Source of the DNA: RHKX01 sp041393495
GTDB lineage: Bacteria > Actinomycetota > Thermoleophilia > Solirubrobacterales > 70-9
DNA: 64,000 nucleotides
Assembly: GCA_041393495.1 (NCBI GenBank)
Contig: JAWKKA010000008.1
Span: 62,001-126,000 of the forward strand
Direction: 5' to 3'
Shown here: positions 34,960 through 43,625 of the stretch, piece by piece
How the letters are laid out: every line of letters begins with the position of its first letter
Position numbering within the stretch: the first letter of the stretch is position 1
Position numbers and translations under genes: made by a program
The notes under the pieces: model-generated
The model's input: only the letters and a program-made list of their open reading frames with translations
Told to the model about the DNA's origin: nothing
Database searches by the model: none

Positions 34960-35852
34960 CGTCCCAACCCATGATCGCCGAACGGCTCGTCGCGGCCGCG
35001 AACCGCCTCCCGGAACCCCTCGGCGCCGGCGCGGCGCGCGAACTCGTAGCCCTCGGGGGTGTGGCGGGCGATCCCGTCGAAGAAGACGCTCAGCACCTGG
35101 TTGGCGTTCAGCCCCTGGCTCGCGAGCGGCGCGTTGAGCGCGAGCTTGTGCATGACGAGCTGGTTGACCGGCACCCGCGCGATCCGGGCGAGCAGCCGCT
35201 CGAAGGCGGCGTCGAGCTCGGCCCGCGGCGCCGCCTCCGTGGCCAGCCCCCACTCGACGGCGGTCGTGCCGTCGATCGAGTCGCCGGTCAGAAGCAGCCG
35301 CCGCGCCCGCTCGAGGCCGATCCGGTGCGCCCAGAGCATCGAGGTCGGCACCCCCCAGACCCGGGCCGGCGGGTAGCCGATCCGGACCCGGTCCTCGACG
35401 ACGAGCAGATCCGCGCAGAGCGCCATGTCGGTGCCGCCGGCGACGCAGAACCCGTGCAGCTTGCAGACGACCGGCTTGTCGGAGTGGAACAGCGACATGA
35501 AGCCGCGCAGGTTTCGGGCCATCATCTGGTAGTCGAGGACCGGGTCCCAGGTCCGCTCCGGGTCGTGGTTGGCGGCGATGGTCGCCGGGTCGTCGGGGCG
35601 GCCGGACGGCTCGCCGGCACCGCCGGCGCCGAACGCCTCGGCGGCGCCGAGGTCGTAGCCGCCGCAGAAGCCGGGGCCGTTGCCGGCGAGGGCGATGACG
35701 TGGACGGCGGGGTCGAGGTTCGCCGCCTCGACCGCGGCGGCGAGCTCGACCGGCATCGCCAGCGTGATCGCGTTGCCGCGCTCGGGCCGGTCGAGGGTGA
35801 TCCGGCCGATCCGGCCGTCGCGCTCGTAGGTCAGGGTCTCGGGCCCGTCCAC
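34956..35852 (-). CDS. enoyl-CoA hydratase/isomerase family (crotonase) protein
   Basis: A 298-residue crotonase fold: ITLDRPERGNAITLAMPVELAAAVEAANLDPAVHVIALAGNGPGFCGGYDL provides the CoA-binding and oxyanion-hole half, and KLHGFCVAGGTDMALCADLLVVEDRVRIGYPPARVWGVPTS the second. The two Glu that act in classical enoyl-CoA hydratase are not in place: the first position reads GGTDMAL (Asp) and the second lies in YPPARVWG. So simple hydratase activity is doubtful; a related crotonase reaction may be catalysed. GTG 35852 is the start; the frame stays open far upstream, but that part is a shadow of the divergent polymerase gene. Confidence 0.9.
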   Translation of the reverse strand: MDGPETLTYERDGRIGRITLDRPERGNAITLAMPVELAAAVEAANLDPAVHVIALAGNGPGFCGGYDLGAAEAFGAGGAGEPSGRPDDPATIAANHDPERTWDPVLDYQMMARNLRGFMSLFHSDKPVVCKLHGFCVAGGTDMALCADLLVVEDRVRIGYPPARVWGVPTSMLWAHRIGLERARRLLLTGDSIDGTTAVEWGLATEAAPRAELDAAFERLLARIARVPVNQLVMHKLALNAPLASQGLNANQVLSVFFDGIARHTPEGYEFARRAGAEGFREAVRGRDEPFGDHGLGR

Positions 35853-35903
35853 CGCCGGGCAACGTACACCGCCCGCCCGGGAGCCCGCGGCTACCCTGAC
35901 CGC

Positions 35904-36914
35904 GTGGCGAAGGAGGCGATCACGATCGCGGCGGCCGGACGCGAGGTCCGGCTCTCGAGCCCCGACAAGCCGTTCTTCAGCTCGACCGAGCCGCCGATCA
36001 CCAAGCGCGAGCTCGCCGAGTACTACGTCGCGGTCGCCGACGCCGCGGTGATCCACCTGCGCGAGCGGCCGACGACGCTGAAGCGGTTCGTCGACGGCGC
36101 CGGCGGCGAGTTCTTCTTCCAGAAGCGGGTCCCGAAGGGCGCCCCGGACTGGCTCCAGTCGGCGACCGTCCACTTCCCGAGCGGCCGCTCCGCCACCGAG
36201 CTCTGCGCCAACGACGCCGCCCACCTCGTCTGGGCCGTCAACCTCGGCGTCATCGACTTCAACCCGTGGCCGTGCCGGCGCGCCGACCTCGACCGCCCCG
36301 ACGAGCTCCGCGTCGACCTCGACCCGACGCCGGAGGCGAGCTGGGACGACGTCCGCCGGGTCGCGCTCTGCGCCCGCGACGTCCTCGCTGACCACGAGCT
36401 CACCGGCTTTCCGAAGACGAGCGGCAACCGCGGCATCCACGTCAACGTCCGGATCGCGCCGGAGTGGGGCTTCGACGACGTCCGTCGCGCCGCCCTCGCC
36501 CTCGCCCGCGAGGTCGAGCGCCGCGTCCCCAAGCTGGCGACGAGCAGGTGGTGGAAGGAGGAGCGCCACGGCGTCTTCGTCGACTACAACCAGAACGCCC
36601 GCGACCGCACCGTCGCCTCCGCCTACTCGGTCCGCCCCGTCCCCGACGCCCGCGTCTCGACGCCGCTCGACTGGGACGAGGTCGCCGACGTCGACCCCGC
36701 CGCCTTCACGCTGCGCACCGTGCCCGACCGGCTCCGCGACCATGGCGACCCCGCGGCGGCGATCGACGCGCACGCCGGCCGTCTCGACGCGCTCCTCGAG
36801 CTCGCCGCCCGCGACGAGGCCGAGGGCCTCGGCGACGCTCCCTGGCCGCCCCACTTCCGCAAGCAGAAGGGCGAGCCGAAGCGGGTCCAGCCGAGCCGGG
36901 CGAAGGAGGGTTGA
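35904..36914 (+). CDS. LigD-type polymerase/primase domain protein (NHEJ)
   Basis: A 336-residue stand-alone polymerase domain as found at one end of LigD (non-homologous end joining). It starts AKEAITIAAAGREVRLSSPDKPFFSSTEPPITKRELAEYYVAVADAAVIHLRERPTTLKRFVDGAGGEFFFQKRVPKGAPDWLQ, and has RVDLDPTPEASWDDVRRVA with the catalytic Asp pair, KTSGNRGIHVNVRI and YNQNARDRTVASAYSVRPVPDARVSTPLDWDEV. It is convergent with a separate ATP-dependent ligase; no ku gene is in the window. Confidence 0.94.
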   Translation: MAKEAITIAAAGREVRLSSPDKPFFSSTEPPITKRELAEYYVAVADAAVIHLRERPTTLKRFVDGAGGEFFFQKRVPKGAPDWLQSATVHFPSGRSATELCANDAAHLVWAVNLGVIDFNPWPCRRADLDRPDELRVDLDPTPEASWDDVRRVALCARDVLADHELTGFPKTSGNRGIHVNVRIAPEWGFDDVRRAALALAREVERRVPKLATSRWWKEERHGVFVDYNQNARDRTVASAYSVRPVPDARVSTPLDWDEVADVDPAAFTLRTVPDRLRDHGDPAAAIDAHAGRLDALLELAARDEAEGLGDAPWPPHFRKQKGEPKRVQPSRAKEG

Positions 36915-36986
36915 GGGCTCGGGTACCGTCCGGCTCGCGGCGACGGTGAGCTCGACGAAACCCCCGCTATACGTGTGGTTTCGTTG

Positions 36987-37004
36987 CCCTCGGCGATGCG
37001 AGGG
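36987..37004. terminator. hairpin between convergent polymerase and ligase genes
   Basis: CCCTCG-GCGATG-CGAGGG forms a perfect 6-bp stem in the 109-base gap between the two convergent genes. No U tract is present on either strand; the terminator call rests on position. Confidence 0.4.
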
Positions 37005-37023
37005 CCCGGAGGCCGCCGCCCGC

Positions 37024-38007
37024 CTACTGCTCGAGCTGGTCGATCGTGCAGGCCGCCGGGTCCTTGTCCTCGCGCCAGCGGAGGATCCGGGCGCCGTGGC
37101 GGATCCGGCCGGCGCTGACGTGGTCGAAGCTGACCTCGATGACGAGCTCGGGACGCAGCGCGACCCACTCGAGGTCGCGGTCGGCGGCCCAGCGGCTCGG
37201 GTCGGCGGAGCCGCGGTCGCCGGTCTCGTACGGCGCCAGCGTCTTGACGAGCTCGCGCTTCTCGGCCGCCTTCAGGCCCGAGGTGTGGCCGACGACGCGG
37301 AGCTCAGCGCCGTCGTAGAGGCCGAGCATCAGCGAGCCGACCGTATCCGGCTCCTTGCCCGGCCGCCAGCCGGCGACGACCGCGTCGATCGTCCGCAGCC
37401 GCTTGATCTTGACCATCGCCGTGCGCTTGCCGGGCTCGTACGGCGCGTCGAGGCGCTTGGCGATCACCCCTTCGCCGGACTCGAGCCAGGGCGCCGCCGC
37501 GTCGGCCTCGAGGGTCAGCGGCGTCAGCTCGGCCGAGCCCGCGGTCCAGCCGCCCGGTCCCGCCGCTACCGCTCCGGGCGCCCCGGAGAGCAGCTCGGCG
37601 AGGGCGGCGCGGCGCTCGGCGAACGGGCGCGCCATCAGGCTCTCGCCGCCGCGGGCGAGCAGGTCGAAGGCGCGGAACCGGGCCGGCGTCTCCCGCGCGA
37701 GCCGCTCGATCCGCGAGGCCGCCGGGTGGATCCGGTTCTGCAGCGCGTCGAAGACCTCGGCGCCGGCGTCGTCGAGGATCACGAGCTCGCCGTCGAGGAC
37801 GTGCTCGCCGGCGGGCAGGTCGAGCTCGGGGAAGTAGCGGCCGAGCGGCTTGCCGCCGCGGGACTGGACGAAGGGCTCGGCGCCACCGAAGACGAGCGCC
37901 CGGAAGCCGTCGTACTTCGGCTCGTAGGCCCAGCCCTCCCCGGTCGGGATCCGCTTCGCCGCACGGGCGAGCTGCGGCTCGAGCGGCGGCTTCGGGGGCC
38001 TCGTCAC
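37024..38007 (-). CDS. ATP-dependent DNA ligase (LigD/LigC ligase-domain type)
   Basis: A 327-residue ATP-dependent DNA ligase. Motif I EPKYDGFR holds the AMP-accepting Lys, followed by SRGGKPLGRYFPEL, the motif III-like HVLDGELVI, motif IV EGVIAKRL, and motif V KIKRLRTIDAVVAGW, then an OB-fold C-terminal domain. Its size matches LigC or the ligase part of LigD. It begins by GTGA overlap with the stop of the upstream membrane PLC-like gene, so it shares that gene's transcript. Confidence 0.94.
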   Translation of the reverse strand: MTRPPKPPLEPQLARAAKRIPTGEGWAYEPKYDGFRALVFGGAEPFVQSRGGKPLGRYFPELDLPAGEHVLDGELVILDDAGAEVFDALQNRIHPAASRIERLARETPARFRAFDLLARGGESLMARPFAERRAALAELLSGAPGAVAAGPGGWTAGSAELTPLTLEADAAAPWLESGEGVIAKRLDAPYEPGKRTAMVKIKRLRTIDAVVAGWRPGKEPDTVGSLMLGLYDGAELRVVGHTSGLKAAEKRELVKTLAPYETGDRGSADPSRWAADRDLEWVALRPELVIEVSFDHVSAGRIRHGARILRWREDKDPAACTIDQLEQ

Positions 38008-40187
38008 CGGAGCGTCCTCACCGCCGGCTCCTCGTCGGCCGGGATCCCGTTCAGCGCCTTCGCGACGCCGATCACGTCGCCCTCGTTGTAGTAGTCGACG
38101 GCGATCAGGTTCGGCTCCATCCCGCGCACGCGCCGGCAGGTCTCGGCGCGCGGGTCGAGGACGTCGAAGGCGTTGATCTCGCCCTGCAGGGCCGGGTCGC
38201 GGGGCACCTTCTCGATCCAGTTGTTGATCTGAAAGAGCGGGTTGTCGGGGTCGCCGCGGTTGTCGCGGCAGCTCTGCCGGCCGGTGATGTCAGCGACGGT
38301 GTTGAACGTGTACGGCGTCTCCTGGATCCAGTCGAACGCCGACAGGTACCAGGGGAACTCGCCGTCGCCGTTGTCGTCCTCGGCGAAGATCAACAGCCGC
38401 TTGTCGCGTTCGATCAGCTGCCCGAGCGTCGGCGGGACCGTGTCGTGGGCCGGCGCGTAGGCGTAATGGACCAGCCCGGCCCGCTGGATCGCCTGCGCGA
38501 TCACCGCCGGGTCGACGTAGTCCTCGATGACGATCACGAGGAGCTCGTCGGGGTGGGTGCGCAGCCAACCGCTGATCTTGGCGAGCGCCGGGTCGAGCTT
38601 CGTGGCGCCGAGCTCGCAGAGGACGTGGCAGAGGTAGGGCTGGGCGTCACCATGCGGCTCGTCCCCGAACGCCAGCCTGCCGACCAGGTCCTCGGCCCGC
38701 TGGACGGTGTCGGCGCCGAGCTCGTCGACGACCTCCTGGCGGGTCTTGTCCTCGCGGGCGAGGTCGGTGATGACGCCGCCGAAGCTGCGCTCGGCGCCGC
38801 GCCCGCGGGGGATCCCCCAGTGCGCGTCGATGAGCAGCCCGCGGATCCCGTCGTCGAGCTGGCGGGTGATCCCGTAGCGCTGGTTGGGCAGGAACCAGCC
38901 GGGCTCGGCGGCCGCCGACATCGAGTTGTGCGTCGCCGGGATCGTCACCTGATCGATCCGCTTGTGGCAGAGCTGCGGGTAGCCGTTGCAGGCCTCGGGC
39001 GGGCCCGGCGGTCGCGCCTGCGAACGCTTGTCGGCGCCGAGGGCGAGGACGACGACGACCGCACCGGCGACGACGGCCGCCGCGCCCGCCAGCCGCATCG
39101 GCGCGAGCCGGCGCGAGCCGGCGCTCGACTCGCCGGCGGGGACGACCGGGGCGATGATCGCGAGCACCTCGACGATCGCCACATAGATCAGCCACGCCCC
39201 GGCGGCGACCGCGGCGAGCTGCAGCGACAGGGTCGGCTCGAAGACGAACAGCAGGCCGGCGAGCCCGATCGCGACGCCGCGCAGGACGCCGAAGAGCGGC
39301 CGCCGGGGGTGGCGACGGGCGAGCTCGGCCGCCCGGGTCAGGGGGCGCAAGGGATCGACCTCGCCGTCGTCGAAGCGGGCGGCGGCGGCGAGGATCAGGG
39401 CCAGCAGGCCGAGCGAGACCGTCCACCAGGTCAGGTCGCCGAGCACGGCCCCCCACGCGGCGGAAGCGGCGTCGCGGATCAGCGGGTCGGCGATCTCGGC
39501 CAGCGCCAGGGCCTTGCCGGCGACCAGGACGATCAGGCCGACGACGGCGGCGACCGCGACCGCCAGCGCGGCCCGCTGGACGGCGGTGCGCCGGATCGGC
39601 GCCACGAGCACCGAGAGGGCGAGCAGCAGCAGCGCCACGAACGGCAAAACGACCCCGAGGACGTCGACCTCGTGGACCCAGCGGATCGGGGTGATCGTGA
39701 TCCGGCTGCCGAGGATCGCCGCCTTGACGTCGTTGACCTCCCTCGGCAGCGACTTGCGGACCTCGGGGTTGAGGGCGTCGAGGGCCTTGGCGGCGATGAC
39801 CGTCGCGTCGGTGAGGTTGAGCAGCAGCGTGTTCGGGGAGCGGTTCGCGAGCTTGGCGTCGATCGAGCGGACCGCCTCGGCGAATGCCGCCTTGGCCGGT
39901 GGCGTGCCGAGCGCCGAGACGACGATCGACTCGACCAGCGGCCGGGCGTTGACGAGCTCGCCGGACCCCGAGTCGACGATCCCGTCGACGATCGGCTGCG
40001 CGATCGCCAGCCGCGTCCGCTCGTCGGCGAGGGCGTCCTTCGCGCGCTCGGCGAGGCTGTCGGGGGTGAAGATCTCCTGCCGCGCGTAGAGGAGGAAGCC
40101 GCCGATCAGGCCGACGGCCGCGCCGAGCACGGCGAGGGCGATCGACGCCCCGCGGCTGCGGAGCGATCTGCGGCCCGGCTCTGCCAT
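38004..40187 (-). CDS. multi-helix membrane protein with C-terminal PI-PLC X-like domain
   Basis: A 727-residue protein. The N terminus has one helix (IALAVLGAAVGLIGGFLLY) and an extracytoplasmic segment of about 180 residues; a membrane block follows (VVLPFVALLLLALSVLVAP ... AAGAWLIYVAIVEVLAIIAPVV ... AAAVVAGAVVVVLALGADK). The C-terminal ~300 residues contain the PLC-type fold: QVTIPATHNSMSA and GIRGLLIDAHWG carry the two catalytic-type His, with DELLVIVIEDYV and NLIAVDYYNEGDVIGVAKALN later. It may be a membrane-anchored phospholipase or related phosphodiesterase; the lipid substrate is unknown. ATG 40187. Confidence 0.88.
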   Translation of the reverse strand: MAEPGRRSLRSRGASIALAVLGAAVGLIGGFLLYARQEIFTPDSLAERAKDALADERTRLAIAQPIVDGIVDSGSGELVNARPLVESIVVSALGTPPAKAAFAEAVRSIDAKLANRSPNTLLLNLTDATVIAAKALDALNPEVRKSLPREVNDVKAAILGSRITITPIRWVHEVDVLGVVLPFVALLLLALSVLVAPIRRTAVQRAALAVAVAAVVGLIVLVAGKALALAEIADPLIRDAASAAWGAVLGDLTWWTVSLGLLALILAAAARFDDGEVDPLRPLTRAAELARRHPRRPLFGVLRGVAIGLAGLLFVFEPTLSLQLAAVAAGAWLIYVAIVEVLAIIAPVVPAGESSAGSRRLAPMRLAGAAAVVAGAVVVVLALGADKRSQARPPGPPEACNGYPQLCHKRIDQVTIPATHNSMSAAAEPGWFLPNQRYGITRQLDDGIRGLLIDAHWGIPRGRGAERSFGGVITDLAREDKTRQEVVDELGADTVQRAEDLVGRLAFGDEPHGDAQPYLCHVLCELGATKLDPALAKISGWLRTHPDELLVIVIEDYVDPAVIAQAIQRAGLVHYAYAPAHDTVPPTLGQLIERDKRLLIFAEDDNGDGEFPWYLSAFDWIQETPYTFNTVADITGRQSCRDNRGDPDNPLFQINNWIEKVPRDPALQGEINAFDVLDPRAETCRRVRGMEPNLIAVDYYNEGDVIGVAKALNGIPADEEPAVRTLR

Positions 40188-40239
40188 CACCACGATTGAA
40201 CCAGCGCCGGCGGCGAGCCGCGCTCTACGGTTGCCGGCG

Positions 40240-41457
40240 ATGACCGCAGCCGTGCCAGCGAGCGCCGACATCTGCGTCATCGGCGGCGGCATCGTCGGGA
40301 TCGCCACCGCCCGCGAGCTGCAGCTCCGCCACCCGGGCGCCACCGTCGCCGTCCTCGAGCGCGAGCCCGACCTCGCCGCCCACCAGAGCGGCCACTCCAG
40401 CGGCGTCATCCACTCCGGCGTCTACTACGCGCCGGGCTCGCTGAAGGCGCGACTCTGCGTCAGCGGCGCCGCCCGCCTCTACGACTACTGCGCCGCCCGC
40501 GGGATCACGGCGGAGCGCGCCGGCAAGCTGATCGTCGCCACCCGCGAGAGCGAGCTCGGCCGGCTCGCCGAGCTCGAGCGCCGCGGCGCCGCCAACGGGG
40601 TGCCGGGGCTGCGCCGGGTCGGGCCCGACGAGCTGCGCGCGATCGAGCCGCACGCGCGCGGGATCGCGGCGCTGCACTCGCCGGCGACCGGCGTCGTCGA
40701 CTTCCGCGCGGTGACGGGGGCGCTCGCCGCCGACCTCACCGCCGCCGGCGGTCGGATCGCCACCGGCTGCGCGGTCCACGACCTCGTCGCCGGCCCCCGC
40801 TCGGTGAGCGTCCGCCACTCGGGCGGGCGCACCGAGGCCGGTGCGGTGGCGCTCTGCGCCGGAGCGTGGGCGGACCGGCTCGCCGTCGCCGCCGGAGCCG
40901 ATCCGGACCCGCGGGTGGTGCCGTTCCGCGGCGCCTACCTGCGGCTCCGGCCCGGGCGCGCGCAGCTGGTCCGGGCGAGCATCTACCCGGTCCCCGACCC
41001 GGAGCTGCCGTTTCTCGGCGTCCACCTGACCCGCGAGCCGGACGGCACCGTCCTGATCGGCCCGACGGCGCTGCTCGTCGGCGCCCGCGACGCCTACCGG
41101 CTCCGCCGGGTCGTGCCGCGCGACCTCGCCGCGAGCCTGCTCTGGCCGGGGACGTGGCGGATGATGCGACGGTTCTGGCGGACCGGGGCGAGCGAGCTCG
41201 CCCACGCGCTCAGCGTCCGCTCGCTCGTCGCCGCGGCGCGCCGCTACGTGCCGGAGCTGCGCCGCGAGGACGTCGAGCGCTGCGACCGGGCCGGGGTGCG
41301 GGCGCAGGCGGTCGGCCGCGACGGCACGCTCGTCGACGACTTCGTCGTCTCGGTCACCGGGCGCGCCGTCCACGTCCGCAACGCCCCCTCCCCCGCCGCG
41401 ACCGCGAGCCTCGCCCTCGCCGAGCTGATCGCCGACCGGCTCGAGGCGGTGTCTTGA
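40240..41457 (+). CDS. lhgO: L-2-hydroxyglutarate oxidase
   Basis: LhgO is an FAD-dependent oxidase/dehydrogenase converting L-2-hydroxyglutarate to 2-oxoglutarate. The 405-residue protein starts with the dinucleotide-binding motif DICVIGGGIVGIATARELQLRHP, then HQSGHSSGVIHSGVYYAPGSLKARLCVSGAARLYDYC, a clear LhgO signature, TGVVDFRAVTGALAADL, and PFRGAYLRL. ATG 40240 is preferred over TTG 40231. It is divergent from the PLC-like gene. Nothing nearby belongs to the same pathway. Confidence 0.95.
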   Translation: MTAAVPASADICVIGGGIVGIATARELQLRHPGATVAVLEREPDLAAHQSGHSSGVIHSGVYYAPGSLKARLCVSGAARLYDYCAARGITAERAGKLIVATRESELGRLAELERRGAANGVPGLRRVGPDELRAIEPHARGIAALHSPATGVVDFRAVTGALAADLTAAGGRIATGCAVHDLVAGPRSVSVRHSGGRTEAGAVALCAGAWADRLAVAAGADPDPRVVPFRGAYLRLRPGRAQLVRASIYPVPDPELPFLGVHLTREPDGTVLIGPTALLVGARDAYRLRRVVPRDLAASLLWPGTWRMMRRFWRTGASELAHALSVRSLVAAARRYVPELRREDVERCDRAGVRAQAVGRDGTLVDDFVVSVTGRAVHVRNAPSPAATASLALAELIADRLEAVS

Positions 41458-41550
41458 CCGGCGCCGACGGGACCGGCAGGGCGAGTGCTAGCCACCGCGA
41501 AGGCGAACGCGACCCACCGACGAGACGAGCGCGACCCACGTTGAAGGCAG

Positions 41551-41596
41551 CGCTGGGGCGAACGTTGGCGGATATCCGCCGACGGCCACCCCAGCG
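41551..41596. repeat. 46-nt palindromic intergenic element (minus orientation)
   Basis: CGCTGGGG (41551-41558) and CCCCAGCG (41589-41596) bracket 30 bases whose core, GGCGGATATCCGCC (41567-41580), is itself a perfect palindrome. The element lies in the 256-base gap between the convergent lhgO and FKBP genes. The rest of that gap holds only short repeats (GCGACCCAC twice). Confidence 0.85.
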
Positions 41597-41713
41597 GCAC
41601 TCCGGCGGCCGACATCTCGGCCTTCGGCCCTACCGCCGACGCGAGCCCCTGGGACGCCGAGGTGACGCCGGGGTGCAACGACGCGGATGCATTGAGCAGG
41701 TCGGGTGCTCCCC

Positions 41714-42247
41714 TCAGCCCGGCTGCACGTCGAGCAGGTCGATGACGAAGACCAGCGTCGCGTTCGGGCCGATTGTCGGCGGCTGCCCCTGGGTGCCGTA
41801 GGCGAGGTCGGGCGGGACGATCAGCTCGCGGCGGCCGCCGACCCGCATGCCCTCGACCCCCTGGTCCCAGCCGGGGATCACGTTCCCGGCGCCGAGTTGG
41901 AAGCTGAACGGCTTGCCGCTGTCCCAGGAGGCGTCGAACTGCTTGCCGGTCGAGTAATCGACGCCGACGTACTGGACCTTGACCGTGTCGCCCTGCTCGG
42001 CGGTCGCGCCGTCGCCGGTGACGATGTCGTTGCTGACGAGGTCGGCCGGCGGCGGCCCCGAGGGGACCTCGATCGTCGGCTTGCTGCCGAGCTCGCCGGT
42101 GACGGTCCCGGTGTCGGCGTCGCCGCCGCCCCCGCGGGCGATGAGGACGATCGCGACGACGATCGCGAGCAGGACCGCGGCTCCCGCCAGCACCCTCGTG
42201 GCATGCGGGGAGCGCGCCGTCGGATCGTCGGCTCCGGGATCGGCCAT
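41714..42247 (-). CDS. membrane-anchored FKBP-type peptidyl-prolyl isomerase
   Basis: A 177-residue protein. One N-terminal helix (RVLAGAAVLLAIVVAIVLIA) anchors it or serves as a signal peptide, followed by a short linker and a complete FKBP domain: GDTVKVQYVGVDYSTGKQFDASWDSGKPFSFQLGAGNVIPGWDQGVEGMRVGGRRELIVPPDLAYG...NATLVFVIDLLDV. The FKBP residues around the active site (Asp, Phe, Val-Ile, Trp, Tyr) are present. It probably acts on exported proteins. It ends 1 base after the trpB2 side of the run begins; the two genes are on the same strand, separated by 3 bases. Confidence 0.94.
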   Translation of the reverse strand: MADPGADDPTARSPHATRVLAGAAVLLAIVVAIVLIARGGGGDADTGTVTGELGSKPTIEVPSGPPPADLVSNDIVTGDGATAEQGDTVKVQYVGVDYSTGKQFDASWDSGKPFSFQLGAGNVIPGWDQGVEGMRVGGRRELIVPPDLAYGTQGQPPTIGPNATLVFVIDLLDVQPG

Positions 42248-42250
42248 CTA

Positions 42251-43612
42251 CTAGGCGACCGACGGGGTCTCGGGCAGGCGCGCGAGCGCCGCCTCCATGT
42301 CCGCCTCGGAGAACTCGAGGTCGGTGAGCTCGCCGCGGTGATAGGCGTCGTAGGCGGACATGTCGAAGTGGCCGTGACCGGAGAGGTTGAAGAGGATCAC
42401 CCGCTCCTCGCCCGCCTGCTTCGCCGCCTCGGCCTCGTCGATCGCGGCGCGGATCGCGTGCGCGGCCTCGGGCGCCGGGATGATCCCCTCGGCGCCGGCG
42501 AAGCGGACCGCCGCCTCGAACGCGCTCGTCTGCGCGACGGCGACCGCCTCGACGGCGCCCGCCTTGACGAGCGCGCTGACCAGCGGCGAGTCGCCGTGGT
42601 AGCGGAGCCCGCCGGAGTGCAGCTCGGGCGGCACGAAATCGTGGCCGAGCGTGTACATCGGCATCAGCGGCGTCATCCCGACCGTGTCGCCGAAGTCGTA
42701 GCGGTACTCGCCCCGGGTCAGGGTCGGGCAGGCCGAGGGCTCGGCGGCGACGAACCGCGTCTCGCCACCCTCGCGGAACCGGCGGCGCAGGAACGGGAAG
42801 GCGACCCCGGCGAAGTTGGAGCCGCCGCCGACGCAGCCGATCACGACGTCGGGGTACTCGCCGGCCAGCTCGAGCTGCTCGATGCACTCCTGGCCGATCA
42901 CCGTCTGGTGCAGGCAGACGTGGTTGAGGACCGAGCCGAGCGCGTAGTTGGTGTCCTCGGCCCCGGCGGCGACTTCGACGGCCTCGGAGATCGCGATCCC
43001 GAGGCTGCCGGTCGGATGCGACGCCTGCGAGCGCCCCGCCTCGGTCAGATCCGAGGGGCTGCGGTGGATGGTGGCGCCCCAGGTCTCGATCATCGCCCGC
43101 CGGTACGGCTTCTGGTCGTAGCTGACGCCGACCATGAAGACCTCGCATTCGAGGCCGAACAGCTCGCAGGCGAGCGCCAGGCTGCTCCCCCACTGGCCGG
43201 CGCCGGTCTCGGTGACGAGCTTGCGGGTGCCGGCCTCGCGGTTGTAGTAGGCCTGCGGGACCGCCGAGTTCGGCTTGTGCGAGCCGGCCGGCGAGACGCC
43301 CTCGTACTTGTAGTAGATGTGGGCGGGGGTGTCGAGCACCTTCTCGAGCCGGCGCGCGCGGAACAGCGGCGTCGGCCGCCACAGCGCGTAGATCTCGCGG
43401 ACCTCGTCGGGGATCTCGATCTCGGGCTCGCCCGAGACCTCCTGCTCGATCAGCGCCATCGGGAAGATCGGCGCGAGGTCGGGCGGGCCGGCCGGCTCCA
43501 TCGTCGCCGGGCTGAGCGGCGGCAGCGGCTCGCCGGGCAGATCGGGCATCAGGTTGACCCAGCGGGTCGGGATCCGGTCCTCGGGCAGCGTGTACTTGGT
43601 CGTCTCGCTCAT
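42251..43612 (-). CDS. tryptophan synthase beta chain, TrpB2 type
   Basis: The TrpB2 group makes tryptophan from serine and indole (or free-indole salvage) with PLP. The 453-residue protein has the longer N terminus of TrpB2 (PPLSPATMEPAGPPDLAPIFPMALIEQE), GRPTPL-like LWRPTPLFRARRLE, the PLP Lys in GSHKPNSA (Lys113), ETGAGQWGSSLALACELFGLECEVFMV, GCVGGGSNFAG for the PLP phosphate, and GIIPAPEAAHAIRAA. There is no trpA next to it, as usual for TrpB2. It is transcribed with the AIM24 gene (13-base gap) and FKBP gene. Confidence 0.93.
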   Translation of the reverse strand: MSETTKYTLPEDRIPTRWVNLMPDLPGEPLPPLSPATMEPAGPPDLAPIFPMALIEQEVSGEPEIEIPDEVREIYALWRPTPLFRARRLEKVLDTPAHIYYKYEGVSPAGSHKPNSAVPQAYYNREAGTRKLVTETGAGQWGSSLALACELFGLECEVFMVGVSYDQKPYRRAMIETWGATIHRSPSDLTEAGRSQASHPTGSLGIAISEAVEVAAGAEDTNYALGSVLNHVCLHQTVIGQECIEQLELAGEYPDVVIGCVGGGSNFAGVAFPFLRRRFREGGETRFVAAEPSACPTLTRGEYRYDFGDTVGMTPLMPMYTLGHDFVPPELHSGGLRYHGDSPLVSALVKAGAVEAVAVAQTSAFEAAVRFAGAEGIIPAPEAAHAIRAAIDEAEAAKQAGEERVILFNLSGHGHFDMSAYDAYHRGELTDLEFSEADMEAALARLPETPSVA

Positions 43613-43625
43613 CGCTTCTCTCCGT

